Origin: Candidatus Sumerlaeota bacterium
Lineage (GTDB): Bacteria; Sumerlaeota; Sumerlaeia; UBA8349
Assembly (NCBI GenBank): GCA_016931035.1
Contig: JAFGFN010000112.1
Span: forward strand, 1 to 44,859
Direction: 5' to 3'
DNA: 44,859 nt
Part shown: in pieces, positions 36,962 to 44,786 of the stretch
How positions within the stretch are numbered: position 1 is the stretch's first letter
Layout of the letters: each line of letters opens with the position of its first letter
The notes under the pieces: model-generated
Told to the model about the DNA's origin: nothing
The model's input: only the letters and a program-made list of their open reading frames with translations
The model's database searches: none
Program-made: the position numbers and the translations under genes

Positions 36962-38047
36962 ATGATCGATCCGAAACTGAACTTCCGCCTGGAGAGCTGT
37001 CAGAAGCTGCTCCATCTCTGGCAGCGATTTCACGGCTACATGCGCGAGATGAGCAAGGGGGGGAATCCGACTCCCGAGGACGAAGCGGAGTTCCTCAAAC
37101 TCAAGAGCGAAGTCGCTATTCTTCACGACACTTTCTTCGATTCCATTCCCTCCCGCGGTCGCGAGGAGACCGCCACGGCGCAGTCGGTCATCAACGTGAT
37201 CGAGCGTTGCATCCTGTTGCGGACGATCAAGAAGATGAGTCCCGCCGAGGTCAAGCGGATGGAGATCGAATGGCACGAAGCCTATCTCCTCATCAACGAC
37301 ACGATCGGCGTGTTGCAGGACGACGTGGACAAGCTGGCCAAGGTCAGTCAGTTCAACCATAGCGTGAAGGTCTTCCAGGACAAAGGGGTCGCGTTTGTCC
37401 GCCACAGCGTCGGGAGCCCGAAGTTCCAATGGGCCGTGGGCGCGGCGGTCGTCCTCGCCGTCATGGTGATCGGACCGATGATGGGGTTGTGGAGCTACGA
37501 CGCTCTGAACAACAACCCGTCGACGAGGAAGGTGTACCAGCTCGTGCGCTCCATCCTGCGCCGGACCGTGGCCGGAGGCTTGGACTACCAGGAGTGGGAT
37601 CAGTTTATCAGGGAGAGAAACGACGGCGCGACGGACCGCATCGTCGCCATGCCGATCGGCTATAACAAGGTGCAAGACTATCCTCTCGAGGACAAGCAGG
37701 AAGTCGAGCGGGAGTTCGTTTACAAGAAATACACCAATATCGAGGCGTTCGATTTCGGGAACCAAATCCGAAGCAACCCGCACACGATGAGCTTCAAGTA
37801 CCTGAAGGGTCACGGCCCCATATACGTTTTTATCACCATGTTCCCGAACACGGCGCAAGCGCAGGATATGATCCGCGTCTGGGAGGAGTGGACGAGGGCA
37901 CTCCCTTCAGGAAGCGATGCGATCAGGCAGGAGGGCGTCTTCTCCTATGCGCGTCACAACAACATCGTTTTTGGCGTCAAATGCGAGGATGCGGGCGAGC
38001 GCGCCATGGTGATGGAGGTCGGTTTGCTGCAAACGCGCAAGGAGTAA
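36962..38047 (+). CDS. Single-span membrane protein of unknown function
   Basis: A 361-residue protein I do not recognise. Residues 1-150 are mainly charged helices with coiled-coil character (EDEAEFLKLKSEVAILHDTFF; EVKRMEIEWHEAYLLINDTIGVLQDDVDKL). One membrane helix (about 156-177, FQWAVGAAVVLAVMVIGPMMGLW) follows, then a mixed domain of about 180 residues (AMPIGYNKVQDYPLEDKQEVEREF; GPIYVFITMFPNTAQAQDMIRVWEEW). There is no signal peptide. With a single helix in the middle, the two domains must face opposite sides of the membrane. GGGAGG lies about 11 nt before ATG 36962. It has its own promoter and dprA follows 55 nt later. Confidence 0.7.
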   Translation: MIDPKLNFRLESCQKLLHLWQRFHGYMREMSKGGNPTPEDEAEFLKLKSEVAILHDTFFDSIPSRGREETATAQSVINVIERCILLRTIKKMSPAEVKRMEIEWHEAYLLINDTIGVLQDDVDKLAKVSQFNHSVKVFQDKGVAFVRHSVGSPKFQWAVGAAVVLAVMVIGPMMGLWSYDALNNNPSTRKVYQLVRSILRRTVAGGLDYQEWDQFIRERNDGATDRIVAMPIGYNKVQDYPLEDKQEVEREFVYKKYTNIEAFDFGNQIRSNPHTMSFKYLKGHGPIYVFITMFPNTAQAQDMIRVWEEWTRALPSGSDAIRQEGVFSYARHNNIVFGVKCEDAGERAMVMEVGLLQTRKE

Positions 38048-38102
38048 CGGCGACACCCCCCTGCGAAGACGAAGGGGCGGGCGGGCGGAACGCCCGAACC
38101 TC

Positions 38103-39266
38103 GTGAACATGGTGCCCATGCCGCGTATGACGCGCCTCGACGCCTACCGAAGCTGGCTGATCCTGCACCGTCTCCCCGACATCGGCCGAGGGCGTCTCAA
38201 CGCCCTCGTGCGGCGGTTCGGTTCTCCAGACAATGTTCTTAGCGTGTCGCGCGAGACGCTTCTCGAGGTCGAGGGCATCGGGACGATGGCCGCCGATTCG
38301 ATCCTGAACTGGCGCGAGTACGCCGACGTCGACGCGGAACTCGAACGGATCGAGGCGCACGGCGTTTCTCTCGTATCCATCCTTGACGAAACGTATCCCG
38401 CGAATCTGGCGCGGATGGCCTGTCCGCCGCCTCTTCTCTATTACCAAGGCGCGCTCTCGCCCGTCGACGAAGCGGCCGTCGCCGTGATCGGGGCGCGCAA
38501 GATGTCGCGCTACGGACGAGAAGCGGCCGAAACGATCGCGCGCGAACTCGCCCAGGCCGGCGTCACCGTCGTCAGCGGCCTGGCCATCGGCATCGACAGC
38601 GTGGCGCACCGCGCCGCTCTGGACGCGGGCGGACGCACCTTTGCCGTGATGGGTTGCGGGCTCGCGAGCGTGTATCCGGCGCAGCATCGGGCGCTGGCCG
38701 ACGAGATCGTCGCCCACGGCGCGGTGATCAGCGAGATGCCGATGGACGCGTTGCCCGACGCGGGCAGCTTTCCTCAGCGCAACGCGATCATCGCGGGCTT
38801 GAGTCTCGGCGTCCTCGTCGTGGAAGCGGGGGCGACGAGCGGGACGCAAATCACCGTCGGCCACGCCCTGGACGAAGGCCGCTCGGTGTTCGCCGTTCCG
38901 GGAGACATCGGCCGAGCGAACAGCGTCGGCACGAACCGACTGATTCAAGAGGGGGCGCGGCTCGCGACCTCGGGTCGCGACGTTCTCCTCGATCTGCACG
39001 CCGAGCTCCGCGGGCTGTTGACAAACCTGCCCGCGCTCGAAGACCCCTCCCCGGGAGCGCTGCCCGAAGTGCCGAAGGACCTGAGCGACGCCGAACGGGC
39101 GGTCTACGAGGCGCTCCAGCTCGATCCATTGACGATCGACGCGATAACCGAAACGTTGGGCGCGGCCGCTCCGGCGATAGGCGAGACGATGTCGAGCCTG
39201 CTGAGTCTCGAATTGCGCGGCCTCATTCGGCAGGAACCCGGCAAGACCTTTCGACGACTGCGCTAG
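38103..39266 (+). CDS. dprA: DNA-processing protein DprA (Smf)
   Basis: Binds incoming ssDNA and loads RecA during natural transformation; also conserved in bacteria not known to be competent. The protein has up to 387 residues. A helix-hairpin-helix/SAM-like start (LHRLPDIGRGRLNALVRRFGSPDNVL ... EVEGIGTMAA) leads to the Rossmann core: VIGARKMSRYGREAAE, VVSGLAIGIDSVAHRAAL, VMGCGLASVYPAQHRAL, FPQRNAIIAGLS and EAGATSGTQITVGHALDEGRSVFAVPGDI. A winged-helix C-terminus ends the protein (LSDAERAVYEALQLDPLTIDAI). The start is uncertain: GTG 38103 or ATG 38109, 38118 or 38127, none with a strong site. dprA and topA are classic neighbours; here one membrane-protein gene separates them. Confidence 0.93.
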   Translation: MNMVPMPRMTRLDAYRSWLILHRLPDIGRGRLNALVRRFGSPDNVLSVSRETLLEVEGIGTMAADSILNWREYADVDAELERIEAHGVSLVSILDETYPANLARMACPPPLLYYQGALSPVDEAAVAVIGARKMSRYGREAAETIARELAQAGVTVVSGLAIGIDSVAHRAALDAGGRTFAVMGCGLASVYPAQHRALADEIVAHGAVISEMPMDALPDAGSFPQRNAIIAGLSLGVLVVEAGATSGTQITVGHALDEGRSVFAVPGDIGRANSVGTNRLIQEGARLATSGRDVLLDLHAELRGLLTNLPALEDPSPGALPEVPKDLSDAERAVYEALQLDPLTIDAITETLGAAAPAIGETMSSLLSLELRGLIRQEPGKTFRRLR

Positions 39267-39378
39267 ACCCCTTCTCTCCGGGAGAACCGAAACGTTGCGC
39301 GATGGACCGTGTCGCGTTTCCGGAATCGTAGGAGACCCTAGGACGGACATCGGCGCCCGACTCCAAGGCGGACACTAG

Positions 39379-40407
39379 ATGAACAGACGCGGCGGCCTGC
39401 TCCTATCCATCGCCTTGATCGCCCTTGCGGTCCGTGCGGCGGGGCTCGGGAGCCATGGGCTCTGGCTCGACGAAGCGATGCAAGTGCGGGCGTCGCTCCA
39501 CCCGAGCCTCGGCGACGTCCTTCGCTCCGTCCCCCTGGACAAGCCTCCGCTTGGATACATTGAAACGCATTTCATGTCGCGCCTCGGCCTGAACGAATGG
39601 TGGTTGAGATCGTTGTCCGCTTTCTGGGGCGTCGTTTCGGTAGAAACTCTGGCGTTTTTCGCCAGAACGCTCTCGGTCGACGATGCGCGCGGCTCGAGCT
39701 GGGTGTGGCCGGTCTTCGCGGCGTTCCTCGTTGTCGGAATCGCCGCGGTCCTTCGCGACCGGCGCCGGGCTGTCTTGCCTCTCCTGCTCGCGGTGTGGCT
39801 CGTCGGAGGGATCGGCGTCCTCTATGTTTCCGCCCGAATGCAGCATCATTGGATCGCGGCCCGCTATCTCGTCTTCTTTGTGGCGCCGTTCGCCGTTCTC
39901 GTCGCCGGAGGATGCGTACGCGTCGCGTCGTGGATACCCCAGAAGAGCGGGCGAACGGCCGTTTTGGTTGCGGCGGCGTGCGTTCTGGCCTCGCCCGGCG
40001 TCCCCTTCTTGTGGCGCAACGTTGATACCGGATACGATTTCCGCGATTTGGCGAAAAGGCTGGCCGACAGGGTCGAGCCCGGCGACCGCGTCTTGTTCCA
40101 GCACGCTTATCACGAGTACTGCTACGATTATTATCGCGCGTGCGTGTTCGCCCGAGCGCCGGTCTCGACTTTCTACCAACGCACGACACCCGACGACGTC
40201 AATCCCGATTGGGAGTCCTTGGCTCGAGGGGCGACGCGCCTTTGGGCGCCCGAGATCGTTTACGATTCCTACCCGGTCGCTCCCGAGGCAAGGACCTTCT
40301 TTCTCGGAGTCGGCGGGAATCCTTCCACCCAGGATCCCGTTCCCGTTCGATGTCTCTCTTCTTCGGCTTTTGCGGGTCCAAAGGGAGTCTCTTTTCCCCG
40401 CGAGTAA
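39379..40407 (+). CDS. GT39/PMT-like membrane glycosyltransferase, internally shortened
   Basis: A 342-residue membrane protein. The N-terminus has the hallmark of PMT/ArnT-type enzymes that use polyprenyl-phosphate sugars: GLGSHGLWLDEAMQVR with the catalytic-type Asp31-Glu32, then DKPPLGYIETHFMSRLGLNEWWLRSLSAFWGV. The sequence then jumps directly to a region that normally follows six or so membrane helices later (ETLAFFARTLSV...WVWPVFAAFLVV, ARYLVFFVAPFAVLVAGG). Typical members have 450-600 residues, so about 150 or more seem absent. At the apparent junction the DNA has a perfect hairpin (39648-39666). The frame is open, so it may be a deletion product or a compact variant. AAGGCGG precedes the ATG. 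Confidence 0.65.
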   Translation: MNRRGGLLLSIALIALAVRAAGLGSHGLWLDEAMQVRASLHPSLGDVLRSVPLDKPPLGYIETHFMSRLGLNEWWLRSLSAFWGVVSVETLAFFARTLSVDDARGSSWVWPVFAAFLVVGIAAVLRDRRRAVLPLLLAVWLVGGIGVLYVSARMQHHWIAARYLVFFVAPFAVLVAGGCVRVASWIPQKSGRTAVLVAAACVLASPGVPFLWRNVDTGYDFRDLAKRLADRVEPGDRVLFQHAYHEYCYDYYRACVFARAPVSTFYQRTTPDDVNPDWESLARGATRLWAPEIVYDSYPVAPEARTFFLGVGGNPSTQDPVPVRCLSSSAFAGPKGVSFPRE

Positions 40408-40475
40408 ACCCCCGCCACGCGGTTCTTTTCTTTCCCTTTCCCGTCGCCTTGGGCTAAGCTGGGAGAAAATACTTC

Positions 40476-40505
40476 TTGACGGTCCCGCATGTTTTTCACT
40501 ATAGG
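40476..40505 (+). promoter_or_regulatory. Promoter placing the topA start at or near the mRNA 5' end
   Basis: TTGACG (40476-40481), 18 nt, TATAGG (40500-40505). Transcription would begin near 40512, within a few nt of the ATG at 40515. A GGGC-TAA-GCCC stem spans 40504-40514, directly before the start codon. Confidence 0.5.
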
Positions 40506-40514
40506 GCTAAGCCC

Positions 40515-43205
40515 ATGACGAAACGAACCGCCCCCCCCCCAACCGAGAAGGCTGCCGCGCGAAAGGCGGTCAAACCCCCTCCCGACCAATCGAAAAAGCC
40601 GCGCGCCACCGATTCCCGGAAGTCCGCCAAGTCCCCTTCCTCCAGCGTCGCGCGCGGAACGACGAACCTTGTGATCGTCGAATCTCCGGCCAAGGCGCGG
40701 ACAATCGAGAAGTATCTAGGCAAGGGGTTCAAGGTCCAGGCCTCGGTGGGTCATATCATGGACCTGCCGGAAAAAGGTCTCGGCGTCGATATCGAGAACG
40801 ATTTCGAGCCCGAGTACGTGGCGACGGGGAGAAAAGACGTTCTCCGCGCCCTCAAGACCGCCGCCGCCAAGGCCGACGCCATCTATCTGTGCACCGACCC
40901 CGACCGCGAGGGCGAGGCGATCGCCTGGCACATTGTCCGGTATCTCGATCCGCCTAGAGAGAAGATCCATCGCGCCACCTTCAACGAGATCACCCAAAAG
41001 GCCGTTCGCGCCGCCATCGAGAATCCTCGTCAAATCGACGACAATCTCTGCATGGCGCAGCAGACGCGACGGATTCTCGACCGTTTGGTCGGGTACAAGA
41101 TCAGCCCGCTCCTTATTCGCAAGGTCCGGCAAGGTCTGAGCGCCGGGCGCGTCCAGTCGGTCGCCGTACGGCTCCTGTGCGACCGCGAGGCCGAGATCGA
41201 GGCCTTCCAGCCCGAGGAATACTGGTCGGTCGAGATCGACGTCGAGGCCGACACGCCGCCGCCGTTCCGTCTGAAACTCGCGAAGATCGACGACAAGAAG
41301 GCGAACGTTCCCGACAAGGACCAGGCCGACGCCATCGTGAGGGCCGTCCGGACCGAGCGCCTCGCGGTCGGCGCGGTGGTCAAGGAGCCCCACAAGCGCT
41401 CGCCCCAGCCTCCGTTCATCACGAGCTCGCTCCAACAAGAAGCGGCGCGCAAACTGCGCTTCGCTCCTTCTCACACGAGCAGGGTCGCTCAGGCGCTCTA
41501 CGAGGGGGTCGAGCTCGGGGCCGAAGGGAGCGTGGGCCTGATCACCTATATGCGGACCGATTCGACCCGCATCGCCGATTCGGCCGTCGAGGCGGTGCGC
41601 GAGTTTATCGGCTCGCGCTACGGGGCCGAGTATCTTCCGGCGCAGCGCCGAACGTATCCTTCGAAGAAGGGGGCGCAGGACGCCCACGAAGCGATTCGCC
41701 CCACCCTTCTGGATCGTCCGCCCGAGAGCGTCGCGGCGTTTTTGAGCGCCGACCAGAAGGCGCTCTACGAACTGATTTGGAACCGTTTCGTCGCGTGTCA
41801 GATGCGGCCCGCCGAACTTGAACGGACGCGAATCGAGGCGCCCGTGCGCGACGGCAAGTACCTTTTCGCGGCGACGGGTTCGGTCGTCACGTTTCCCGGG
41901 TTCCTGGCGGTCTATGAGGAAGGGCACGAGAAGGAAGACGAAGAGAAAACGGTGGCCGAGGAAACATCCTCGCAACTCCCGTCGGTGTCGGAAGGCGAAA
42001 CGCTCAAACCCATCGCCTATATTCCCGAGCAGCATTTCACTCAGCCGCCGCCGCGCTTTTCCATGAGCTCGCTCATCCGCGAGCTCGAGCGGCGCGGCAT
42101 CGGGCGGCCCTCGACCTACGTGTCGATTCTCTCCACCATCCAGAACCGCGAATACGTGGCGCGCGTCAAGGGCTACTTCCGCCCGACGGACCTCGGGCGG
42201 ATGGTGACGTCGATCCTGATCGAGAGCTTTCCCGAGATCCTCGATATCGACTTCACCGCCAACATGGAGAAGGAACTCGACGATATCGAGGAAGGACAGC
42301 GGGCCTGGCTCGACGTTCTCGGGGGGTTCTACCGCGATTTCGAGAAGCGGCTCGACGAAGCCTCGCGCTCGATGCGCAGTCCGCGCGGCGAGGAACAGGA
42401 AACCGACATCGAGTGCGAGAAGTGCGGCTCGCGGATGGTGGTCAAGTGGGGACGCAACGGGCATTTCCTTGCCTGCTCGAAGTATCCCGAGTGCCGCAAC
42501 ACGCGGCCCTACGAAACCGACGAGGAGGGCAACATTGTCTCCGAGCCGATGCCCTCGACCGACGAGACGTGCGACCGATGCGGCGCGCCGATGACGGCGA
42601 GAAGCGGTCCGCACGGGCCTTTCCTTTCCTGCACGAACTACCCCGACTGCAAGCACGTGCGCCAGATCGCCGAAGTGACCGACGGCAAGGCGATCGCCGC
42701 GGAGGCGCCGCCCGAAACGGACGAAGTGTGCGAGAAATGCGGCGCGAAGATGGTCGTGAAAACCGGGCGCAACGGGCCGTTCCTCGCTTGCTCGGCGTTC
42801 CCCAAGTGTCGCAACGCCAAGAATATCGGCGAAGTGCGAGACGGCAAAGCGGTCGCCGAGGCGGTGGTCGATACCGGAGAGGTGTGCGACAAGTGCAACT
42901 CCCCGATGATCGTCAAGACGGGGAAGCGCGGGGCCTTTCTGGCCTGCTCGGCTTATCCGAAATGCCGCAATACGCGTCCCCTCGAAGGCGGGAAGGCCGA
43001 GGCGCTCGGCGTCGCGGCTTCGAAAGCGCCGGCACGCCCCAAGCCGGTCGAGACCGACGAGAAATGTCCCAACTGCGGCAAGCCCATGGTCCTTCGACGG
43101 GGGCGTCACGGACCGTTCCTGGGATGCTCGGGCTATCCCAAGTGTAAGACCGTCCAGAAGGCGAGTCCGGATATCGTCGAGAAGCACTCGAAGGAAGAAG
43201 GATGA
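40515..43205 (+). CDS. topA: DNA topoisomerase I with five C-terminal zinc ribbons
   Basis: Type IA topoisomerase that relaxes negative supercoils. The 896-residue protein starts with a basic Lys/Pro-rich tail (1-52), then the Toprim domain NLVIVESPAKARTIEKYLGKGFKVQASVGHIMDLP. Next come CTDPDREGEAIAWHI and the active-site tyrosine Tyr345 in GLITYMRTDSTRI. IGRPSTYVSILSTIQNREYV closes the core. From about residue 634 five topo-C4 zinc ribbons repeat (CEKCGSRM..., CDRCGAPM..., CEKCGAKM..., CDKCNSPM..., CPNCGKPM...), each ending like GPFLACSAYPKC. E. coli TopA has three four-cysteine fingers. ATG 40515 begins the natural tail; there is no strong ribosome binding site, in line with a nearly leaderless mRNA. 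Confidence 0.97.
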   Translation: MTKRTAPPPTEKAAARKAVKPPPDQSKKPRATDSRKSAKSPSSSVARGTTNLVIVESPAKARTIEKYLGKGFKVQASVGHIMDLPEKGLGVDIENDFEPEYVATGRKDVLRALKTAAAKADAIYLCTDPDREGEAIAWHIVRYLDPPREKIHRATFNEITQKAVRAAIENPRQIDDNLCMAQQTRRILDRLVGYKISPLLIRKVRQGLSAGRVQSVAVRLLCDREAEIEAFQPEEYWSVEIDVEADTPPPFRLKLAKIDDKKANVPDKDQADAIVRAVRTERLAVGAVVKEPHKRSPQPPFITSSLQQEAARKLRFAPSHTSRVAQALYEGVELGAEGSVGLITYMRTDSTRIADSAVEAVREFIGSRYGAEYLPAQRRTYPSKKGAQDAHEAIRPTLLDRPPESVAAFLSADQKALYELIWNRFVACQMRPAELERTRIEAPVRDGKYLFAATGSVVTFPGFLAVYEEGHEKEDEEKTVAEETSSQLPSVSEGETLKPIAYIPEQHFTQPPPRFSMSSLIRELERRGIGRPSTYVSILSTIQNREYVARVKGYFRPTDLGRMVTSILIESFPEILDIDFTANMEKELDDIEEGQRAWLDVLGGFYRDFEKRLDEASRSMRSPRGEEQETDIECEKCGSRMVVKWGRNGHFLACSKYPECRNTRPYETDEEGNIVSEPMPSTDETCDRCGAPMTARSGPHGPFLSCTNYPDCKHVRQIAEVTDGKAIAAEAPPETDEVCEKCGAKMVVKTGRNGPFLACSAFPKCRNAKNIGEVRDGKAVAEAVVDTGEVCDKCNSPMIVKTGKRGAFLACSAYPKCRNTRPLEGGKAEALGVAASKAPARPKPVETDEKCPNCGKPMVLRRGRHGPFLGCSGYPKCKTVQKASPDIVEKHSKEEG

Positions 43206-43214
43206 AAGCGACGA

Positions 43215-43538
43215 TCAGGTCTTGAACGTGTTCACGGCTCTCTGGACGACAAAGCCCAGGGCCACGCCCGCGACAATGAAGATGGCCAGGTTGACCAGAA
43301 GCGCGGCCACGCTGTCGAGTCCGAGCCACCCCACGACGGCGTTGAACACGAACCACATACCGACGATGAACGGCCCCAGGACCGTGAGGAACAGAAGAAC
43401 CGTCTGGATCACGCGCGCGTGAGGAGAGGGGCGCCGGTGCCAATACCAGAGGGCGAACAGGCCGCCCAACGGCCAGATGAAGCCGAGAAACCACCCCGCC
43501 ACGTCGGCGAATCTTGGGCTAACCAGTAAATCGATCAT
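43215..43538 (-). CDS. Small three-span membrane protein
   Basis: A 107-residue protein with three hydrophobic segments (about 12-33, 45-70 and 78-98) separated by short charged loops (YWHRRPSPHARVIQ). I do not recognise the family. The C-terminus VVQRAVNTFKT is probably cytosolic and basic. Its ATG overlaps the trxB stop by 4 nt (43535-43538), so it is translated by coupling to trxB. It converges with topA, 9 nt apart stop to stop. Confidence 0.68.
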   Translation of the reverse strand: MIDLLVSPRFADVAGWFLGFIWPLGGLFALWYWHRRPSPHARVIQTVLLFLTVLGPFIVGMWFVFNAVVGWLGLDSVAALLVNLAIFIVAGVALGFVVQRAVNTFKT

Positions 43539-44461
43539 TCGTTTTCTTCCAGAAACCGTTCGGCGTCGATCGCCGCCATGCATCCGCTCCCGGCCGCGGT
43601 GACGGCTTGTTTGTAGCGCGGGTCCGCGACGTCTCCCGCGGCAAAGACGCCGGGGATGGAGGTCATGGACGTACGGCCCTTACATAGGATGAAGCCGCCC
43701 GCGTCGGTCTCGACGGCGCCCTTGAGGAATCCCGTGTTGGGATCGTGGCCGATCGCCATGAAAACGCCGTCGCAGCGCATCTCCGACGTCTCGTCCGTTT
43801 GGACGTTTCTCAGTCGAACGCCAGTGACCTTTCCCGCCTCGGGATCGAGGACTTCCTCGACCACCGAATTCCACGCGAACGCGATCTTCGGGTTCTTCGT
43901 CGCGCGGTCGGCCATGATCTTCGACGCGCGCAGCTCGTCGCGCCGATGCACCACGGTCACCTTGGCGCAGAAACGGGTCAGGAACGTCGCTTCTTCCATC
44001 GCCGTGTCGCCCCCGCCCACCACGACCACGTCCTTGTCTCGAAAGAAGAACCCGTCGCACGTCGCGCAGGCCGACACGCCGCGACCGATCAGTTTCCGTT
44101 CGCTCTCGAGCCCGAGCCAGCGGGCCGACGCGCCCGTGGCGACGATCAGCGCCTCGGCCTCGTGAGTGGCCGATTCGGTCGCGACGCGGAACGGACGACT
44201 CGACACGTCCACTTCGCTCACGGTTTCCGAGACCACGCGCGCGCCGAAACGCTCGGCTTGTTGACGCATGAGGTCGATGAGTTCGGGACCGGTCCTCGCC
44301 TCGGGGAAACCGGGGAAGTTCTCCACGTCGTTGGTGACGGCGAGCTGTCCGCCCGTCTGGGGGCCGATGAAGCAAAGCGGATTCAGGTCGGCGCGCGCCG
44401 TATAGATCGCCGCCGTCAAGCCCGCCGCTCCCGCTCCGATGATGATGACCTTCTCGCTCAT
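43535..44461 (-). CDS. trxB: Thioredoxin reductase
   Basis: NADPH:thioredoxin oxidoreductase, a 308-residue flavoprotein close to the E. coli enzyme in length. FAD motif VIIIGAGAAGLTAAIYTARA (5-24), with FPGFPEARTGPELIDLMRQQAERFGA. The redox-active disulfide is CATC (Cys132-Cys135) in GVSACATCDGFFFRDKDVVVVGGGDTAMEEA, where GGGDTA binds NADPH. The C-terminal FAD motif is PGVFAAGDVADPRYKQAVTAAGSGCMAAIDAERFL. The usual thioredoxin partner is not in the window. It is followed with a 4-nt overlap by the small membrane protein. Confidence 0.96.
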   Translation of the reverse strand: MSEKVIIIGAGAAGLTAAIYTARADLNPLCFIGPQTGGQLAVTNDVENFPGFPEARTGPELIDLMRQQAERFGARVVSETVSEVDVSSRPFRVATESATHEAEALIVATGASARWLGLESERKLIGRGVSACATCDGFFFRDKDVVVVGGGDTAMEEATFLTRFCAKVTVVHRRDELRASKIMADRATKNPKIAFAWNSVVEEVLDPEAGKVTGVRLRNVQTDETSEMRCDGVFMAIGHDPNTGFLKGAVETDAGGFILCKGRTSMTSIPGVFAAGDVADPRYKQAVTAAGSGCMAAIDAERFLEENE

Positions 44462-44603
44462 ATCGCCAGTCGAGACCTTCTCGTTCTATGAACGCACGAT
44501 TTCGATTGCATGATGCCGCCGCCGGAACCGGCCGCCGAGGGGCGGTGGGCCCACGCCACGCTCCGGAGCCTGCAGAATACCGGAAGGCCGGGGCATTTCA
44601 AAC

Positions 44604-44631
44604 AAAAAACCCGTTCACGTCGTCGAACGGG
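44604..44631 (-). terminator. Intrinsic terminator on the minus strand
   Basis: CCCGTTC (44610-44616) pairs with GAACGGG (44625-44631) around an 8-nt loop. On the minus strand it is followed by TTTTTTG. It lies upstream of trxB and insulates that gene from minus-strand transcription coming from the right. Confidence 0.7.
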
Positions 44632-44722
44632 GTGCAACCCACCATTTTGAGAACGCCACCACCGACTTTATGTCGGCGGGGCGCTGATTATGCTCCAGAA
44701 CGGCGCGAATTACCCCCCTTTC

Positions 44723-44786
44723 CTCCCCCTCCTCTTCCTCCCTGCCGGCGGCCAGAGCCGCCGGCAGGGAGGAAGAGGAGGGGGAG
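44723..44786. repeat. Perfect 30-bp hairpin with a 4-nt loop
   Basis: Positions 44723-44752 pair without a mismatch with 44757-44786 around a CAGA loop. The outer 18 bp of each arm are nearly pure pyrimidine or purine (CTCCCCCTCCTCTTCC...), and the inner part is GCCGGCGGC-like. No T-run follows on either strand. Confidence 0.85.

Noticed and set aside
40716-43187. An 823-codon open frame antisense to topA, and similar long antisense frames over other genes
   Set aside because: High GC makes stop codons rare on the opposite strand. These frames lack ribosome binding sites and have Arg/Gly/Asp-rich products without family motifs, while the sense genes are unmistakable.
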